From: an uncultured Actinomycetes bacterium
GTDB taxonomy: Bacteria; Actinomycetota; Thermoleophilia; Miltoncostaeales; Miltoncostaeaceae
DNA: 8,695 bases
NCBI GenBank assembly: GCA_937862675.1
Contig: CALMEC010000454.1
Span: 1-8,695 of the forward strand
Direction of reading: 5' to 3'
Both the position numbers and the translations under genes were made by a program. Below the pieces are notes generated by a model. That model saw nothing but the letters and a program-made list of their open reading frames with translations, did not search any database and had not been told where the DNA came from. Positions 6,058 to 8,695 of the stretch are shown here, piece after piece (position 1 is the stretch's first letter; each line of letters begins with the position of its first letter).

Positions 6058-7102
6058 CTAGCCCAGGCTGGTGACCTGGACCGCGGTGATCTTGCTGGCA
6101 CTGAAGGTACCGCCCGTCCCGCTGGCCTTGCACTGGAACGAGATCGTTCCGGCCGAGGCGAGGTTCACCGCGTTTGTCACAGTGACCTGCGCGCCTGAGG
6201 TGGACGCCGACACCTGGCCACTGCTGGTGCCTCCGTTCAGGACGCAGTCGACCGTCCGCAGGTTCATATTGGAGGACGACGCGGCCCGGGTGACAGCCGT
6301 GACGATGTAGTTGCCGGCGGGGACACCCGTGATGGTGGCCACGTTCGTGTTGCTGGTGGAGAAGTTGACGCTCGTCGCGACCTCACGCCCATATCCGACA
6401 GCGGTACCGGCGGCACCCGTCGGACCGGCCGGACCTGCGGGGCCGGTCGCTCCGGTCGGACCGACCTCGCCGGTGTCACCCTTGTCACCCTGCGGACCCG
6501 CCGGACCGACCGCCCCGTCGGCACCCACCGGACCTGCCGGACCGGGGTCACCCTGCGGCCCCCCCGCCCCCCCCCCCGCCCCCCCCCCCCGCCCCCCCCC
6601 CCCCCGCCCCCACCCCCCCCCCCCCCCCCGGGGGCCGCCCCCCCCCCCCCCCCCCCGCCGGCCCCGCCGGGCCCGCCGGACCGGTCGCGCCGGCCTCGCC
6701 CTTGGCGCCGGCGGCACCCGCCGCGCCCTTGGCACCGGTGTCACCCTTGTCGCCCTTGGCACCGGTGTCGCCCTTGTCGCCCTTGGCGGGCGCGGTCAGA
6801 GCGGCACGTGCAGCGGCGCTGAGGTCGTCGACCTGGATCGAGCCGTTGACGATCTTCTGGCTGTTGACGCTGTTGGCGCCGAGGTCGGCGAGGAGGACCT
6901 GACCGTTCTTGATCTTCGCCGAGGTGATCGCGTTGTTCGCGATCTGGGCCGTCGTCACCGTGGGTGCCTTGGTCTTCTTCGTGGTCGCGTGGTTCGACGC
7001 GACTCCGGCGACGGCACCGCCGCTGAGCGCCACGAACAATGCGGTGGCCGCAACGGCCATCGAGGGCGACGGCATGCGCCGGCGCTTCTTCGAGTCTTCC
7101 AT
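6058..7102 (-). pseudogene. collagen-like secreted protein, reading frame broken in a poly-C tract
   Basis: One gene read in two frames. From ATG 7102 (AAGGA 9 nt upstream) the product has basic residues KKRRR (5-9), a hydrophobic segment MAVAATALFVALSGGAVAGVA (15-35) that is a signal peptide or anchor, then two 20-residue repeats (57-76 and 77-96) of the form N-(A/S)-(I/V)-x-S-x-KI-x-NG-x5-DL, and collagen Gly-X-Y triplets from residue 108 (GDKGDTGAKGDKGDTG). Codons in this part begin at positions equal to 1 modulo 3. After the C tract (6559-6656) the triplets resume in another frame (GDPGPAGPVGADG...), followed by about 110 residues of a Ser/Thr-rich beta domain with two cysteines (DCVLN, FQCKA) and stop TAG at 6058-6060. 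The tract length is wrong by one base modulo 3; read literally the first frame stops at 6548. I think this is a sequence fault in an intact gene, though real decay is possible. The likely role is a surface or extracellular fibrous protein. Confidence 0.75.
6559..6656. repeat. 98-bp near-homopolymeric C tract inside the collagen-like gene
   Basis: Of 98 bases, 87 are C, 10 are G and one is A; there is no T. On the coding strand this is G-runs, giving poly-Gly, whereas the flanking gene encodes regular Gly-X-Y triplets with mixed codons. The abrupt change at both ends and the frame change across it suggest unreliable base calls. Confidence 0.85.
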
Positions 7103-7406
7103 CAAAGCTTGTCCTTTCGGTTTCACCCCGCGAGCCGTCCGCATCGGGCGGTGGCCGCTCCCACACCAGCATCGCCATGTCGCACACGACCCGGATGACG
7201 ATTCGACGTCCGGGCATCGATCTCTGAGAGAGTCATCGGCAGGAGCACCCGCGAGGATGAGCCCTGGTCGACCGTGATGTCACGCGTCGTCCCCCCGTTT
7301 CTCGTCGATCGCCCGCGAACAGGCACGCGAGGTGTTCGACGCCGCGCACGTCCCCCCTCCCTCCTGCACGTCGCCACGACGTTAAGGGGATCCGGATACC
7401 CATCGT

Positions 7407-7436
7407 CGGACACCGATTGAATTTGAATGGTGTCCG
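7407..7436. promoter_or_regulatory. 8-bp inverted repeat around an AT-rich core, candidate operator/promoter
   Basis: CGGACACC (7407-7414) and GGTGTCCG (7429-7436) are perfect inverted arms flanking a 14-bp AT-rich core with tandem TTGAAT. On the plus strand TTGAAT (7417-7422) and TGGAAT (7440-7445) are 17 bp apart, resembling the promoter proposed for the RAM-trpDCF operon. It would drive a transcript towards recQ with a leader of about 190 nt. A protein-binding site or hairpin is equally possible. Confidence 0.35.
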
Positions 7437-7630
7437 GTATGGAATCGGCCTCATGCATCGTCGTGCGGCGATGGCCGATCCGTACTGCCTGGCCATGGGC
7501 TCGAAGCGGACCGGTCCGGCGGCCGGGAACCACGCCCGTGACGGCGCGGCGCAGACGGACACCCGCACACGCCGCAGGCGACGGGTGTATGTCCCGCTTC
7601 CGGGCGGAGGGAGCACGCGGCGAGCGCCTG

Positions 7631-7636
7631 TAGGGT
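7631..7636 (+). promoter_or_regulatory. possible -10 element of a leaderless recQ transcript (TAGGGT)
   Basis: TAGGGT ends 7 nt before the GTG start of recQ, the spacing expected when transcription begins at the start codon. The same hexamer is the proposed -10 of the decarboxylase-fold gene. No good -35 is visible. The AGGG could instead act as a weak ribosome site. Confidence 0.3.
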
Positions 7637-7642
7637 GATCCG

Positions 7643-8695
7643 GTGAGCGATCCGATGCGAAATGCCGGGGACGGGCCGCCGGCGTCCATCGATGCCCGGA
7701 CACCGCCCGAAACCGCGGACGGCTCCGTGGACTCCGGATCCCGGGCGACGTCCGCACCCGACGTGCTGAAGCACGTCTGGGGATACGAGACGTTCCGCGG
7801 TCAGCAGGCCGAGATCATCGACACCGTCATCGGCGGTGGCGACGCCATCGTGCTCATGCCCACGGGCGGCGGGAAGAGCCTCTGCTTCCAGGTCCCGTCC
7901 CTCGTGAGGGAGGGAACGGGTGTCGTCATCAGTCCGCTCATCGCGCTGATGCAGGACCAGGTCGACGCACTCCGCCAGCTCGGGGTGCGTGCCGCGTTCC
8001 TCAACTCGACGCAGTCCGTCGAGGAGCGCCGCGCCGTGGAACGTGATCTCCTGGCCGGCGATCTCGACCTCCTGTACCTGGCCCCGGAGCGCCTGCCGGT
8101 GGCGGCGGAACTCCTCGACCGCGCGCGGATCGCGCTCTTCGCCATCGACGAGGCGCACTGCGTCAGTCAGTGGGGGCATGACTTCCGGCCCGACTACCTC
8201 GGCCTGTCGGTGTTGCACACACGATGGCCCCACGTGCCGCGGGTCGCCCTCACCGCGACGGCGACCGTCGAAACGCGAGGCGACATCGCCACGAGACTGG
8301 CACTCGGCGACGCGCGCGTGTTCGTGTCGAGTTTCGACCGGCCCAACATCCAGTACCGCATCGTCCCGAAGAGGAACGCACGGGACGCGCTGCTGGAGCT
8401 CATCCGCACGGAGCACCCGGGCGACGCCGGCATCGTCTACTGCCTCAGCCGGGCCTCCGTCGAGCGCACCGCGCAGTGGCTCTCCGAGAACGGCGTCACA
8501 GCCCTCCCCTACCACGCTGGCCTCGACACCCGGACGCGCGCGCGCAACCAGGCGCGATTCCTCCGTGAGGACGGCGTCGTGATGGTCGCGACGATCGCGT
8601 TCGGCATGGGCATCGACAAACCGGATGTGCGGTTCGTCGCCCACCTGGACCTGCCGAAGTCCGTGGAGGGCTACTACCAGGAGACGGGCCCGGCA
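7643..8695 (+). CDS. recQ: ATP-dependent DNA helicase RecQ (3' end outside window)
   Basis: The first 351 residues of a RecQ-family 3'-5' helicase, which unwinds recombination and replication intermediates. A disordered tail (1-40) precedes the helicase core: YETFRGQQ (48-55, motif 0), MPTGGGKSLCFQVP (72-85, Walker A), SPLIALMQDQV (97-107), IDEAHC (168-173, DEAH-box) with the aromatic-rich loop VSQWGHDFRP, LTATAT (203-208), FDRPN (231-235), IVYCLSR (264-270), YHAGL (290-294), VATIAFGMGIDKPDVRFVAHLDLPKS (315-340) and YYQETGPA (344-351). The frame is open to the last base; the RecQ-Ct and HRDC parts would lie beyond. GTG 7643 is preferred because of the TAGGGTGATCC just upstream; ATG 7655 is an alternative. 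The final motif normally reads ETGRAGRDG, but Pro stands in place of the first Arg here, four codons from none remaining, so it may be an edge error. Confidence 0.93.
   Translation, partial: MSDPMRNAGDGPPASIDARTPPETADGSVDSGSRATSAPDVLKHVWGYETFRGQQAEIIDTVIGGGDAIVLMPTGGGKSLCFQVPSLVREGTGVVISPLIALMQDQVDALRQLGVRAAFLNSTQSVEERRAVERDLLAGDLDLLYLAPERLPVAAELLDRARIALFAIDEAHCVSQWGHDFRPDYLGLSVLHTRWPHVPRVALTATATVETRGDIATRLALGDARVFVSSFDRPNIQYRIVPKRNARDALLELIRTEHPGDAGIVYCLSRASVERTAQWLSENGVTALPYHAGLDTRTRARNQARFLREDGVVMVATIAFGMGIDKPDVRFVAHLDLPKSVEGYYQETGPA

Larger units (their letters stand above)
7103..7642. other. 540-bp non-coding stretch between divergent collagen-like gene and recQ
   Basis: I see no convincing gene, tRNA or riboswitch here. 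Short open frames exist on both strands but have no ribosome site or family resemblance. The half nearest the collagen-like gene should hold its leader and promoter, but no clear -35/-10 pair stands out. An AT-richer island at 7415-7445 contains the tandem TTGAATTTGAAT inside an inverted repeat and is the most likely control region. CGAACA (7316-7321) and TGTTCG (7333-7338) form a weak hairpin. Confidence 0.5.

Noticed and set aside
6548..6762. Treating the two collagen-like frames as two separate genes
   Set aside because: The second frame has no start or ribosome site and its first part is only the poly-C tract; signal peptide and triplets on one side and triplets plus C-terminal domain on the other make a single protein.
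7316..7338. CGAACA...TGTTCG considered as an SOS (LexA) box for recQ
   Set aside because: The arms are 11 bp apart, far more than the roughly 4-bp spacer of the actinobacterial LexA site.
7417..7638. Small plus-strand open frames before recQ
   Set aside because: They have no ribosome site, no family resemblance and end just before the recQ start; the AT-rich island at their start looks regulatory.
7451..8644. 397-codon open frame on the minus strand opposite recQ
   Set aside because: RecQ helicase motifs are unmistakable on the plus strand through the same interval; the antisense frame is a composition effect.

Overview
The window is high-GC DNA with GTG starts, strong AGGAGG-type ribosome sites and tightly packed genes, which points to an actinobacterium (Actinomycetota). 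The collagen-like secreted protein, with its short N-terminal '(V/I)xSxKIxNGxxxxxDL' repeats, resembles proteins I associate with Thermoleophilia and some other actinobacteria. The class assignment is only a guess.

Layout. Positions 2-304 (+) hold the Pro/Ala/Tyr-rich tail of a protein that begins outside the window. It runs convergently into an acetoacetate-decarboxylase-fold gene (265-942, -). That gene is divergent from a LacI-family regulator (1102-2067, +). The 159-bp space between them carries two LacI-type palindromes, one just downstream of a good promoter for the decarboxylase-like gene, so this looks like a self-contained regulated pair. The regulator overlaps by 35 bp the end of a luciferase-like flavin monooxygenase (2033-3058, -).

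Positions 3181-5835 (+) form one operon: a stand-alone Lrp/AsnC ligand-binding (RAM) protein, then trpD, trpC and trpF, with gaps of 9 nt, 1 nt and a 4-nt overlap. Together the three enzymes would convert anthranilate plus PRPP to indole-3-glycerol phosphate; no trpE, trpG, trpA or trpB is in view. All three are divergent in sequence. TrpD and TrpF lack residues that normally hold anthranilate, while the PRPP/metal and catalytic residues remain. A long hairpin at 5975-6013 probably ends the operon.

A collagen-like secreted protein (6058-7102, -) follows. Its coding frame is broken inside a 98-bp, almost pure C tract (G on the coding strand) that looks like a sequencing or assembly fault. After a 540-bp non-coding stretch with an inverted repeat, recQ begins (7643, +) and runs off the end of the window.

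The best candidates for something not yet well described are the divergent RAM-trpDCF operon and the LacI-controlled decarboxylase-fold protein that seems to lack the catalytic lysine.
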